From positions 1-26,407 of IMG/VR virus record IMGVR_UViG_3300032605_000119: 26,407 nt of DNA; one strand, written 5' to 3'. Numbering within the stretch: position 1 is the first letter of the stretch; each line of letters starts with the position of its first letter. The DNA is from a virus. Positions 7,339 to 14,426 of the stretch are shown here, in pieces. The translations under genes and the position numbers were made by a program. Below the pieces are notes generated by a model, which saw only the letters and a list, made by a program, of their open reading frames with translations, was not told where the DNA came from and did not search any database.

Positions 7339-7395
7339 TGTAGTTCACGGTGGTGGAACACCTAACTACTCTAACGCTTTAGAGGAGCATCAGCT
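7339..7395 (+). promoter_or_regulatory. Conserved GIY-YIG leader: hairpin and strong SD
   Basis: The leader contains a two-part stem: GTAGTT (7340-7345) with AACTAC (7364-7369), and GGTG (7349-7352) with CACC (7359-7362). Then come CTAACGCT and the ribosome site GAGGAG, 8 bases before the ATG. Nearly the same leader stands before the second GIY-YIG gene (14369-14426). The stems are unchanged while the loop differs, which suggests a kept RNA structure. Confidence 0.65.
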
Positions 7396-7929
7396 ATGAA
7401 TATTTATCACTATCCAACCCACCCCTTAGGATTCTATGTATACGCATATTTGCGTACCGAAGGCACTCCTTATTATATAGGGAAAGGCAAAGGCAGACGA
7501 TGGAAACACAGCAAAAGAGAACGATATCAAACTCCTAGCGATTTGTCAAGAATAATAATCCTAGAGCATAACCTTACTGAAATAGGTGCATTAGCTATTG
7601 AGCGAAGAATGATCAGATGGTACGGTAGGAAAGACATAGGTACCGGTATCTTACATAATCGTACTGATGGCGGAGATGGCATCGCTGGTCTGAAACAAAC
7701 ACCGGAGCATATTCAAAAACGTAGCATTAGTAGAACAGGTAAATCTAATGGAAGGCGTACTCCTGAATTCAAAGAGCAGCAGCGCATACGAGCATTAGCA
7801 AGACCTCCGGCAAGTGCAGAAACTAATGCTAAGAAAGGCGCTAACCGAAAGGGAAAACCCCTTTCGGAAGAGCATAAGAGAAATATGTCATTAGCTAGAT
7901 TAGGAAAAAAGTATCCAAGAAATCAATAG
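7396..7929 (+). CDS. GIY-YIG homing endonuclease with NUMOD3 repeats
   Basis: A 177-aa protein. The nuclease core has [20 protein letters not shown] (about 12-31), a GIY-YIG variant (FYVYAYL / [10 protein letters not shown]), and [10 protein letters not shown] supplying the family's Arg/Glu region; RTDGGDG ends the core. Two basic NUMOD3-like segments follow ([16 protein letters not shown] and [20 protein letters not shown]), which bind DNA in phage homing endonucleases. It is one of the few plus-strand genes, and its last 7 bases overlap the 3' end of the minus-strand gene at 7923, consistent with a later insertion. It should be expressed late from GATAAATA at 7327. Confidence 0.9.
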   Translation: MNIYHYPTHPLGFYVYAYLRTEGTPYYIGKGKGRRWKHSKRERYQTPSDLSRIIILEHNLTEIGALAIERRMIRWYGRKDIGTGILHNRTDGGDGIAGLKQTPEHIQKRSISRTGKSNGRRTPEFKEQQRIRALARPPASAETNAKKGANRKGKPLSEEHKRNMSLARLGKKYPRNQ

Positions 7930-8276
7930 CTGAGGTTGACGTAATTGACTCCGCCGTAGCTGAAGTCTTGTATTACGGCCCTGATATATACAAAGGTGCC
8001 GGTAATATTGGTATACATTGAAGTATTAGTGTTACTTGTTGGAAGATTATAGACTTCAAACCAATCTGAATCTAATGGTTTACTTGCCAATGTAGCTTCA
8101 ATGATGATGTTTCCTGTGCAGGTCGTCGTTGAGATATTGACCGTCTGTAGGTTTTGATTTCCAAGATAATAAGATGCGGCAGGTTGCGAGTTACCCACAA
8201 CCGTGTAAGGTGCGCCGTTACCTGGATTGTGATAGGCTGTTTGTGGTAATAATTGTAGAGTGACGCCCTGTGACAT
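7923..8276 (-). CDS. Beta-rich small protein, probably virion structural
   Basis: A 117-aa protein rich in Asn, Thr, Ser and Tyr with alternating hydrophobic strands ([36 protein letters not shown]). It has no signal peptide, no catalytic motif and almost no charge. This composition is typical of phage tail or decoration proteins, but I cannot name the family. The start codon shares one base with the TAA of the preceding 54-aa gene (TAATG), so the two form a coupled pair transcribed from the late promoter at 8464. Confidence 0.6.
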   Translation of the reverse strand: MSQGVTLQLLPQTAYHNPGNGAPYTVVGNSQPAASYYLGNQNLQTVNISTTTCTGNIIIEATLASKPLDSDWFEVYNLPTSNTNTSMYTNITGTFVYIRAVIQDFSYGGVNYVNLSY

Positions 8277-8440
8277 TACGCTCTCACAACCTCTACAATT
8301 ATACCATCACCAACTAATTCCGCAGTTACTTGTTCTAAAGCAGCATGTATCTCTTCGGTGACAATGCTATCTTCGGTCGCATCGTCCTTTACTAATTTAC
8401 TTAGTTTGAGTACGAGTACATCTTCAACAACTCTTGCCAT
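8276..8440 (-). CDS. 54-aa acidic small protein, unknown
   Basis: A short gene reading MARVVEDVLVLKLSKLVKDD at the start and ending ELVGDGIIVEVVRA, mixed helical/strand, acidic. GGAG stands 7 bases before the ATG, and the stop overlaps the next ATG (TAATG). Its ribosome site is inside a perfect 10-bp inverted repeat whose other arm is the late promoter, a layout known from T4 late genes. The coding call is supported by the SD, the coupling and the regulated leader. I do not recognise a function. The pair with the beta-rich 117-aa protein suggests a virion or assembly role. Confidence 0.7.
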   Translation of the reverse strand: MARVVEDVLVLKLSKLVKDDATEDSIVTEEIHAALEQVTAELVGDGIIVEVVRA

Positions 8441-8470
8441 ATAAATACTCCATTTTATTAGAGTATTTAT
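8441..8470 (-). promoter_or_regulatory. Inverted repeat hiding the ribosome site of the 54-aa gene
   Basis: Perfect 10-bp arms at 8441-8450 and 8461-8470 with a 10-nt loop, ending directly at the ATG. The 3' arm on the minus strand carries most of GGAG and the spacer. The 5' arm is the late promoter itself. Read-through transcripts would fold and hide the SD; transcripts begun at the late promoter would lack the 5' arm. Confidence 0.6.
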
Positions 8471-8471
8471 T
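8464..8471 (-). promoter_or_regulatory. T4-type late promoter (AATAAATA)
   Basis: AATAAATA on the minus strand, 23 bases before the ATG at 8440, just after the stop of the 229-aa gene. Overlaps the 5' arm of the hairpin at 8441-8470. Confidence 0.6.
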
Positions 8472-8476
8472 CAATT

Positions 8477-9166
8477 CTAACGCTTTTCTAATTTATAAAC
8501 TTTTCCGATAAGTTCAGGACAGATAAGACCTAACACTGTTAATGTTCCGGGATCATCATACTCTAAAAAGAATTTGTTATTAGAATATTCATAAACATAA
8601 TGCACGAGCCTATTCCTTTTTAGCCAGCGAGAGAGTGCATGACATGGAAATATAGCCGACCTGTTCACATAAGCAGCAAGTTCTTCCCTTGAACTAGCAT
8701 TGACTCTTCCGTTGACCAAGTATAATCTGTACTTGTGTTGTGGTTCTTTGACAAATGTCATGACTCCTGTTGGCATAGCATTAGCCTCAGTAATAAATGA
8801 GTTTGGTCTAAATTCCCATATTTCCTTCAATAATTCAATATTGTTGCTGTAGAAAGATATACTATTATGTTCCCTTCTTATGACAACGCCTTCTATAAGT
8901 TGCATTTTATTACGATATTCTATTATGTTTTTAACCTCATCAAGTTGAGCATCAGTATTAGGAAGGATTCTAAGACGCTGCTGAGAGTAGCGATCAGGAT
9001 ACTTTTCTTCATTTTTAATAAAGTTCAGGAACTGTGCAAATGTTTTGCAAGAACATATAAAGCGTATATTCTGATCAACGATGGTACCCCTATACTTATA
9101 CTTGTTATAGTATAGGTTAGGTCTAATTTCCGACTTCAATAATGCCATCATTCCCAACATGTGCAA
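8477..9166 (-). CDS. Conserved-type T4-like phage protein, unknown
   Basis: A 229-aa protein, or 223 aa if the start is Met7 (MALLKSEIRPN, 9148). Features are an N-terminal segment IRPNLYYNKYKYRG, alternating charged and aromatic residues, and TGVMTFVKEPQHKYRLYLVNG in the middle, which may be beta-hairpins. There is no signal peptide, transmembrane segment or catalytic motif I recognise. The 5' end overlaps the 3' end of clpA by 26-44 bases, so it is co-transcribed with clpA and dnaJ. I cannot assign a function. FITE|A at about residue 125 is a prohead-protease-like string but may be chance. Confidence 0.6.
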   Translation of the reverse strand: MHMLGMMALLKSEIRPNLYYNKYKYRGTIVDQNIRFICSCKTFAQFLNFIKNEEKYPDRYSQQRLRILPNTDAQLDEVKNIIEYRNKMQLIEGVVIRREHNSISFYSNNIELLKEIWEFRPNSFITEANAMPTGVMTFVKEPQHKYRLYLVNGRVNASSREELAAYVNRSAIFPCHALSRWLKRNRLVHYVYEYSNNKFFLEYDDPGTLTVLGLICPELIGKVYKLEKR

Positions 9167-11390
9167 CTTGCTTGATAGTTACATTAAATGCGATCTCATC
9201 ATTCTCTAAGACTGCCATCACATTCGCATTGTTGATACGCTCAAAGAGGATCTTCTTTGATAATGGAACACGGAGCATCTCATCAATCTTACGGCTGAGC
9301 GGCCTTGCTCCCATCTTGCTATCGTATCCCTTATCTGCGAGATAATTAACGACAGGTTCACTCAGATTAAGCGTGATGTTATGCTTGTCAAGCAGGGGCT
9401 TCTTAAGTTCTTCAACAAACTTGATGACGATCTTCTTGATAGACAACATGTCCAGTTTATCAAACTTGCAGACCATGTCAAGGCGATTGCGGAACTCAGG
9501 CTTGAAGAACTGCTTGAGAGCTTTGTCGTCTTCGCCGGTCTTTTCTTGGACACCGAAACCGATGTTATTCCGTTCTCCGTCTTGTGATCCTAGATTTGAA
9601 GTGAGGATGATCAGTGTGTTCTTCATTGACACTTCTTTACCGTTTGATCCAGTGACACGACCTTCGTCTAACATCTGTAAGAAGATGTTAAAGATGTCAG
9701 GGTGTGCCTTTTCAACTTCGTCAAACAGTAGGATAGAGTGAGGATTCTTGCTCAAGTCTGAAATTAGGCGTCCACCTTGTACTTGTGAATCACCGAAGCC
9801 TACATAACCAGGGGGAGGACCGATCAAACTGCTTACACTGTGCTTCTCGCTGTATTCACTCATATCATACTTGAGAAGGGGCATATCTAAGTTCTTAGAC
9901 AGCAGTTTAGCCAACTCTGTTTTACCTGTGCCTGTTGGGCCAAGAAACAAGAAACTCGCGATGGGCTTTTTATCGTTGCCGATACCAGCAAACGACACAT
10001 AAACCCTTTCAAGAACCTTATCTACGGTCTCGTCTTGACCATAGAGTTTATTCTTGACATTGAACTCAAGCGTATTGATACGCTCAAGATTATCATCTGA
10101 CAGCTTGTCAGCAGGAACACCAGTGAACTTCTCTACTTGTTCATGGATCAATTGCTTCGTGATGATCGCGCCTTCGTTCATGAGAACACGCTGCTTCGCA
10201 CATGCAGCATCCAATAGATCAATTGATTTGTCTGGATTCTTGCGATCATGGATATACCTTGAAGAACATTCAACTGCTGCTGCAATCGCTTCCTCAGAGA
10301 TAGACACGCTGTGGAAATCATTGAGACGTGTTGAAAGACCACTGAGAATACGAACGGTAGATTCTTCAGACGGTTCGTCAATAGAGATACGATAAAAACG
10401 ACGCATCAAAGCACGATCCTTTTCAAAGGATTCATAATACTCTTCCCAAGTTGTAGATGCGATTACTTTCAGATTGCCCTTAGTGATAGCAGGCTTGATC
10501 ATGTTTGCAAAATCAACTGATCCGTTAGAAGTACTACCTGCACCTTGCATCGTGTGTGCTTCATCAATAAAAAGGATAGCCTTCTTCTTGATTGCGAGCG
10601 CATCAAGTACCTGCTTAACCTTTTCTTCAAAATCACCGCGATAGCGTGAACCAGCAAGAAGGGAACCGATCTCAAGTGAATACAGTTCATATCCTTCAAG
10701 GAAGTCAGGTACTTCATCATTGACGATTGCTTGGGCGATACCTTCGGCGATAGCAGTCTTTCCTACACCAGGATCACCGACCATTAGGACATTAGACTTG
10801 AAACGCTTTGCGAGTACATTGATGATATCATCAATCTCCTTTGTGCGGCCGATGACTGGCTCCAGCTTTTCTTGACGGGCAAGAGCAGTCAGGTTTAGGG
10901 TGTATTCTTCAAGGATTTCGTCAGCTTGATTAGGTGTGATAGTTCCGGAATAGTCGCCGCCCTTATAGGTCCTCTGCCAATGTGTGACAAAATCATTCTT
11001 AGCGACGCCATACTTCAACAGGAAATAATGACCATGGGAGCTACCTTCATTCATGATGCTCAGATAAAGATCAATCGTCATCATCTGTTGACGACCAGTA
11101 AACAGAACCTGCGTCACGCTACGATTCATCACCCGCTCAAGAGTATTCGTCTTGCGTGGTTGACAATCAGCTTCCTTAGATTCAATAGCATGTAGTGCGT
11201 TTAGGTATGCTTCAATCTCAGTGACCATGAGATCAGTGTCAACATTGAAACTATTGAGACACTTCTTAAAAGGAGGATGAGTCACTAGAGCCCATAGTAG
11301 GTGTTCTACCGTGCAATAATGATGGTTTCTCTGTTTAGCCGAGTCTATTGCTCGCTCAATGATATTCTCAATTTCCGGACTGCTATGCAA
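9123..11390 (-). CDS. clpA: ClpA-like AAA+ unfoldase
   Basis: A 755-aa protein, close to the length of bacterial ClpA. An N-terminal Clp_N domain (about 1-140, TVEHLLWAL at 27-35) is followed by AAA-1 with Walker A GDPGVGKT (205-212) and Walker B ILFIDEAH (272-279), then AAA-2 with Walker A GPTGTGKT (484-491) and Walker B ILLFDEVEKAHPD (553-565). There is no ClpB-type coiled-coil middle domain. N609-I610-G611-F612 lies where ClpA carries its IGL ClpP-docking loop, followed by FFKPEFRNRLD. The protein could therefore unfold substrates and feed a ClpP, presumably the host's, since no clpP is in the window. The start codon is TTG, supported by AAAGGA 9 bases upstream and by alignment with the usual Clp N-terminus. 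Confidence 0.88.
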   Translation of the reverse strand: MHSSPEIENIIERAIDSAKQRNHHYCTVEHLLWALVTHPPFKKCLNSFNVDTDLMVTEIEAYLNALHAIESKEADCQPRKTNTLERVMNRSVTQVLFTGRQQMMTIDLYLSIMNEGSSHGHYFLLKYGVAKNDFVTHWQRTYKGGDYSGTITPNQADEILEEYTLNLTALARQEKLEPVIGRTKEIDDIINVLAKRFKSNVLMVGDPGVGKTAIAEGIAQAIVNDEVPDFLEGYELYSLEIGSLLAGSRYRGDFEEKVKQVLDALAIKKKAILFIDEAHTMQGAGSTSNGSVDFANMIKPAITKGNLKVIASTTWEEYYESFEKDRALMRRFYRISIDEPSEESTVRILSGLSTRLNDFHSVSISEEAIAAAVECSSRYIHDRKNPDKSIDLLDAACAKQRVLMNEGAIITKQLIHEQVEKFTGVPADKLSDDNLERINTLEFNVKNKLYGQDETVDKVLERVYVSFAGIGNDKKPIASFLFLGPTGTGKTELAKLLSKNLDMPLLKYDMSEYSEKHSVSSLIGPPPGYVGFGDSQVQGGRLISDLSKNPHSILLFDEVEKAHPDIFNIFLQMLDEGRVTGSNGKEVSMKNTLIILTSNLGSQDGERNNIGFGVQEKTGEDDKALKQFFKPEFRNRLDMVCKFDKLDMLSIKKIVIKFVEELKKPLLDKHNITLNLSEPVVNYLADKGYDSKMGARPLSRKIDEMLRVPLSKKILFERINNANVMAVLENDEIAFNVTIKQVAHVGNDGIIEVGN

Positions 11391-11417
11391 TTTCTATTTC
11401 CTTTAAAAGTGTTATTA

Positions 11418-12227
11418 CTATTTATTTCGGCTATTGATTATAGCTTCAATTATATCATCGTCTATATTATCAGGTAGGATAGGTTTAAGCAATAGTATTT
11501 GGTCACCATACTGTCCGCTATCTGATATAGGCATTCCTTCACCTGATATCTTGACCTGCATGGTCGGCTGTGTCCTAGGGGGAATGTTTACTGACAACAT
11601 CTTTCCGTCTATAGTTCTAAAGTCTACCTTTGTTCCTACAATCAAATCTAAAATAGAGATCGGGAGATTGAAGTATAGATCATTGCCCCTGCGATCAAAC
11701 TTTAGATCAGGTAAAACAATGAACTCTATGACAAGATGAGCACCATCGATCACGCCATCATATCTGACCTGGTCTCCGGATTTAGTTCCCGGTGGAACCT
11801 TGACCTTGATAGCACTAACTCCGGTTGGTGAGCTAACCTGTAATGCCTTTTCTTCTCCGTAATATGAATCCATCAATGATATCTCTAACCTAGTGCGATA
11901 TAATTGTTGTTGTGTCTGTCTGAAAGGGTTATTATCAAACGGATTAGTACCTTGTTGACCGAACGCCTGACGGAATATATCATTTAGGTCAAATCCATTC
12001 ACATTGAAATTGAATCCTCCAGGATGCTGTGATTGTTTCCGTGGATTATCGTATAGATGCTTTTTACTGGGATCACTCAGTGTCTCATACGCTTCGTTTA
12101 GTTTGTGAAATTTACTGATATCTCCGCCCTGATCGGGATGATGTTGCATAGCCAATTTACGATATGCTTTTTTGATCTCTTCCAGGGAGGCTTCGCGAGA
12201 TACTCCCAATATGCTATAATGATCCAT
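11418..12227 (-). CDS. dnaJ: DnaJ-like co-chaperone without zinc finger (CbpA type)
   Basis: A 269-aa protein. The J domain covers residues 1-62 (MDHYSILGVSREASLEEIKK...) and carries the essential H30-P31-D32 tripeptide that stimulates DnaK ATPase. A Phe/Asn/Gln-rich linker (about 65-105) is followed by DnaJ-type C-terminal beta-sandwich domains (YRTRLEISLMDSYYGEEKAL to about 265). The four CxxCxGxG zinc repeats of classical DnaJ are absent, so this is the class II/CbpA layout. It lies directly upstream of clpA on the same strand, with only a late promoter in the 27-base gap, suggesting that a DnaK-linked co-chaperone and an unfoldase are made together. No good SD is visible; a 10-bp palindrome (TAGTATACTA) lies just before the start. 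Confidence 0.85.
   Translation of the reverse strand: MDHYSILGVSREASLEEIKKAYRKLAMQHHPDQGGDISKFHKLNEAYETLSDPSKKHLYDNPRKQSQHPGGFNFNVNGFDLNDIFRQAFGQQGTNPFDNNPFRQTQQQLYRTRLEISLMDSYYGEEKALQVSSPTGVSAIKVKVPPGTKSGDQVRYDGVIDGAHLVIEFIVLPDLKFDRRGNDLYFNLPISILDLIVGTKVDFRTIDGKMLSVNIPPRTQPTMQVKISGEGMPISDSGQYGDQILLLKPILPDNIDDDIIEAIINSRNK
11419..11426 (-). promoter_or_regulatory. T4-type late promoter of clpA (AATAAATA)
   Basis: AATAAATA on the minus strand between the dnaJ stop and the TTG start of clpA, 28 bases before that start. It allows clpA to be boosted late, apart from dnaJ. Confidence 0.55.
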
Positions 12228-12264
12228 TCTAGTATACTAACACACTATGTATGAGATGTCAAGC

Positions 12265-12813
12265 CTAAATTCTTGCGATTGCCTTGAGATTCTTGATATA
12301 TTCGTCCTCAACATAAGGAGTCTTATCCAAATTTAGTCCGGCAAGCTGTCGGACCTCATCTAGTTTCTCGTCCTGTTCTTTTTCCATTTTATATTCATTA
12401 GGGTTCAGGATCATCTCGTCTCTGATCTGTTGTTCATTGGCACCTACTTCTTTACCTGCGATGTCTACCACCCAATCGTCAATAGAAATATCAGTGAGTG
12501 TCTCTAGGTCAGATAGCAATTTAATTATTCTATCAGGAACTGCAATGCGGCGTTGCATCTCAACAAATACCAACCATTCACCTGGCTCTAGTTCTCCATC
12601 ACTGACGCTAGCATCAAGCACAAATTCATATCCACGCTCTAACCAAGATGTTAGATCCTTGGCGGCAAGCTTAGAATGTACGGTGAATGTCAGGGTCACG
12701 ATATCACTATCTTTGCCCATTTTAGCCGCATATTCATCAACGGTGATCTTAGGTTCTATTTGGTCCTTCATATCCATGTAGTCTAGGGCTTCATTTAGTG
12801 TTTTCATTGTCAT
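12265..12813 (-). CDS. Acidic T4-like phage protein, unknown
   Basis: A 182-aa protein that starts MTMKTLNEALDYM. A central block (DIVTLTFTVHSKLAAKDLTS ... SDGELEPGEWLVFVEMQRR) looks like an alpha/beta domain, followed by DISIDDWVV and an acidic helical tail (YKMEKEQDEKLDEVRQLAGL). I recognise no catalytic motif or membrane segment. ATG overlaps the TGA of the preceding 212-aa gene (ATGA); Met3 is an alternative start. LNE|A at residues 6-9 fits the prohead-protease consensus and the position of a capsid-targeting leader, which would make it a virion or internal head protein. That is inference only. Confidence 0.65.
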   Translation of the reverse strand: MTMKTLNEALDYMDMKDQIEPKITVDEYAAKMGKDSDIVTLTFTVHSKLAAKDLTSWLERGYEFVLDASVSDGELEPGEWLVFVEMQRRIAVPDRIIKLLSDLETLTDISIDDWVVDIAGKEVGANEQQIRDEMILNPNEYKMEKEQDEKLDEVRQLAGLNLDKTPYVEDEYIKNLKAIARI

Positions 12814-13448
12814 CCCAATGGGTTTCCGGCCTGAGCCATTTCTTCTTCAGGGGCCTGTGCTTGGTCAGCAGTTGTTTCTGGTGCCGATTCTTCTCTAGCG
12901 GTAGAGTCGTCAAGGTCCTCATTATAGGCATCTTCTATCTCGGAAAGGTCAATAGTTGAATCAGCAAGGTCAATAGAACCTTCTTTGATATCATCCATCA
13001 ATTCGATAGGAATCTCAATCTGAATAAACCAGACATCTCTAGTATGCATCTTAGGATAGCGTGTTCCTGGAACGAAGTCTTCATAGTCTAACACTTCAAC
13101 CGGAACCTCGATCTTGCTCTTACCGATGCTTGTTTTGCATCCTATGTTTACTAATCTTAATGCACCTCTAGGATCGGGCATGAGTTTATAAGGCCACATG
13201 AATGTGCATTTGCAAGAATATCTACCGATGACTGGACCATCAACGAGTTCACCTAGTGACCAGTTCTTGAATGCATAGAGGTCTGCTTCATCCAATACAC
13301 GTTCAAAGTCCAAAAGAGTGGACATAGCACCATCAGACATATAGACCCCGCGAATCGTATCAATTATGGATACGAAGTTCACATTGTTAAAAAACTTATC
13401 TGCTGGAAGGGACTTGTTGCTCATATAAGTATTTATACTTTTAGGCAT
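12810..13448 (-). CDS. T4-like phage protein with acidic tail, unknown
   Basis: A 212-aa protein, or 204 aa from Met9 (MSNKSLPADKFFNN, 13424). The body (about 20-160) is alpha/beta with GPVIGRYSCKCTFMWPYKLM and WFIQIEIPIELMDD, and could be a beta-barrel core. The last 50 residues are acidic and Ala/Glu/Gln-rich and probably disordered. I do not recognise a family name. It is the first gene of a coupled run that continues into the 182-aa gene. Start choice matters: the perfect TATAAATA late box lies between the two candidate ATGs, so late transcripts from it could only serve the second. Confidence 0.65.
   Translation of the reverse strand: MPKSINTYMSNKSLPADKFFNNVNFVSIIDTIRGVYMSDGAMSTLLDFERVLDEADLYAFKNWSLGELVDGPVIGRYSCKCTFMWPYKLMPDPRGALRLVNIGCKTSIGKSKIEVPVEVLDYEDFVPGTRYPKMHTRDVWFIQIEIPIELMDDIKEGSIDLADSTIDLSEIEDAYNEDLDDSTAREESAPETTADQAQAPEEEMAQAGNPLG
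13430..13437 (-). promoter_or_regulatory. Perfect T4 late promoter box (TATAAATA), inside or at the gene start
   Basis: This is the only minus-strand gene-boundary site read here that matches TATAAATA exactly. It ends 5 bases before the ATG at 13424 and lies inside the frame if translation starts at 13448. A transcript from it would begin at or in the ATG. Confidence 0.45.
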
Positions 13449-13454
13449 TGAACC

Positions 13455-13468
13455 AAGACAATTGTCTT
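13455..13468. repeat. 14-bp perfect palindrome
   Basis: AAGACAATTGTCTT, its own reverse complement, lies between the late box at 13480 and the ATG at 13448. It could be an operator or a chance repeat. Confidence 0.3.
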
Positions 13469-13479
13469 TGCTGAGTTAA

Positions 13480-13487
13480 TATTTATC
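13480..13487 (-). promoter_or_regulatory. T4-type late promoter (GATAAATA)
   Basis: GATAAATA on the minus strand, 31 bases before the ATG at 13448. It is the better-placed late promoter if that upstream start is used. Confidence 0.55.
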
Positions 13488-13533
13488 ATTCAAGGAAAAT
13501 TCCTGCATACTGCTTGTTTACTGAATACGTCCT

Positions 13534-13541
13534 TTTAAATA
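13534..13541 (+). promoter_or_regulatory. Possible late promoter for phoH (TTTAAATA)
   Basis: TTTAAATA on the plus strand, 56 bases before the GTG of phoH. It is a weaker match than the other late boxes. A GAGAAA/TTTCTC inverted repeat follows in the leader. Confidence 0.25.
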
Positions 13542-13597
13542 CACATGAGAAAGAAATTTCTCTAGACTAATAGTATCAAATTTAGGAGATATCAAGC

Positions 13598-14359
13598 GTG
13601 GCTAAGCACTTAAGAAAAGAAACACGACCAAGAAGATATGTAGATGAAAGCAAGATGTTTTATATGAAAGAATCAAAAACTATTGACTTTAATCAATCCC
13701 AACCTAAAAGACCCAGAAAACCAATCGAACTAATACCTCAGAGTATAAATCAGGAAAAATATATCATCGCATTGACCGACCCTGAAACAGATATCGTAAT
13801 GGTCTCAGGTCCTGCGGGAACAGGGAAAACATATCTTGCTATGTTAGCAGCCATAAAAGCAATGAAACAAGGAGATTGTGAAAAGATATTACTAACAAGA
13901 CCAGCAATTAGTATTGAATCTGAAAATCATGGATTTCTTCCTGGAAATTTAAATTCAAAACTAGAACCTTGGGTCAAACCATTAATGGATGTAATAAAGG
14001 AATATTATTCTTCAACTGAGATAGAATATTTTCTTAAAGAAGAAATAATAGAATTTGCTCCATTAGGGATGATGCGCGGAAGAACATTTAAAAAAACTTG
14101 GTTAATAGCAGACGAAATGCAAAATGCTACTCCTAACATGTTTAAAATGTTGCTTACACGCATAGGTGAAAATAGTAAAATAATACTTACCGGTGATACT
14201 GATCAGGCCGACCGATCAAATGGTCTAAATGGTTTATTGGATTTAAAGAATAAACTTAACTCTAGTGAGGTTCCTGGTATGATTAAGTGTGAATTTACTA
14301 CCAAAGATATTAAACGTCACGCTATAATTGAACATATTTTAAAATTATATGATAAATAG
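13598..14359 (+). CDS. phoH: PhoH-like P-loop ATPase
   Basis: A 253-aa protein. Walker A is GPAGTGKT (71-78) and Walker B is WLIADEMQN (168-176), with LLTRPA (98-103), FLPGNLNSKLEPW (113-125) and ILTGDTDQ (196-203), all hallmarks of the PhoH family. These are ATPases or putative RNA helicases that are widespread in marine phages; their role in infection is unsettled. The start codon is GTG, with AGGAGA 9 bases upstream. It lies on the plus strand between minus-strand blocks and looks more AT-rich than its neighbours. The stop codon overlaps the late promoter of the endonuclease gene behind it, so the two may have travelled together. Confidence 0.92.
   Translation: MAKHLRKETRPRRYVDESKMFYMKESKTIDFNQSQPKRPRKPIELIPQSINQEKYIIALTDPETDIVMVSGPAGTGKTYLAMLAAIKAMKQGDCEKILLTRPAISIESENHGFLPGNLNSKLEPWVKPLMDVIKEYYSSTEIEYFLKEEIIEFAPLGMMRGRTFKKTWLIADEMQNATPNMFKMLLTRIGENSKIILTGDTDQADRSNGLNGLLDLKNKLNSSEVPGMIKCEFTTKDIKRHAIIEHILKLYDK
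14351..14358 (+). promoter_or_regulatory. T4-type late promoter of the second GIY-YIG gene (GATAAATA)
   Basis: GATAAATA on the plus strand, lying inside the last three codons of phoH (GAT AAA TAG). Ten bases later the shared TGTAGTTC leader starts. Confidence 0.6.
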
Positions 14360-14368
14360 ATACTGAAA

Positions 14369-14426
14369 TGTAGTTCGCGGTGCTGGTCCCACCCAACTAC
14401 TCTAACGCTATAAAGGAGCAATCAGC
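14369..14426 (+). promoter_or_regulatory. Conserved GIY-YIG leader, second copy
   Basis: Same layout as 7339-7395: stems GTAGTT (14370-14375)/AACTAC (14395-14400) and GGTG (14379-14382)/CACC (14390-14393), then TCTAACGCT, AAAGGAG and ATG. Most bases outside the loop are identical to the first copy although the proteins that follow differ. Confidence 0.65.

Noticed and set aside
7340-7369. tRNA gene in the GTAGTTC leader
   Set aside because: The GTAGTT/AACTAC stem is about 30 bases with no acceptor stem, anticodon arm or T-arm; it fits a leader hairpin.
9362-10720. Several open frames inside clpA on both strands
   Set aside because: They lie in other frames of a clear, full-length AAA+ gene, lack SDs and have shadow-type composition.
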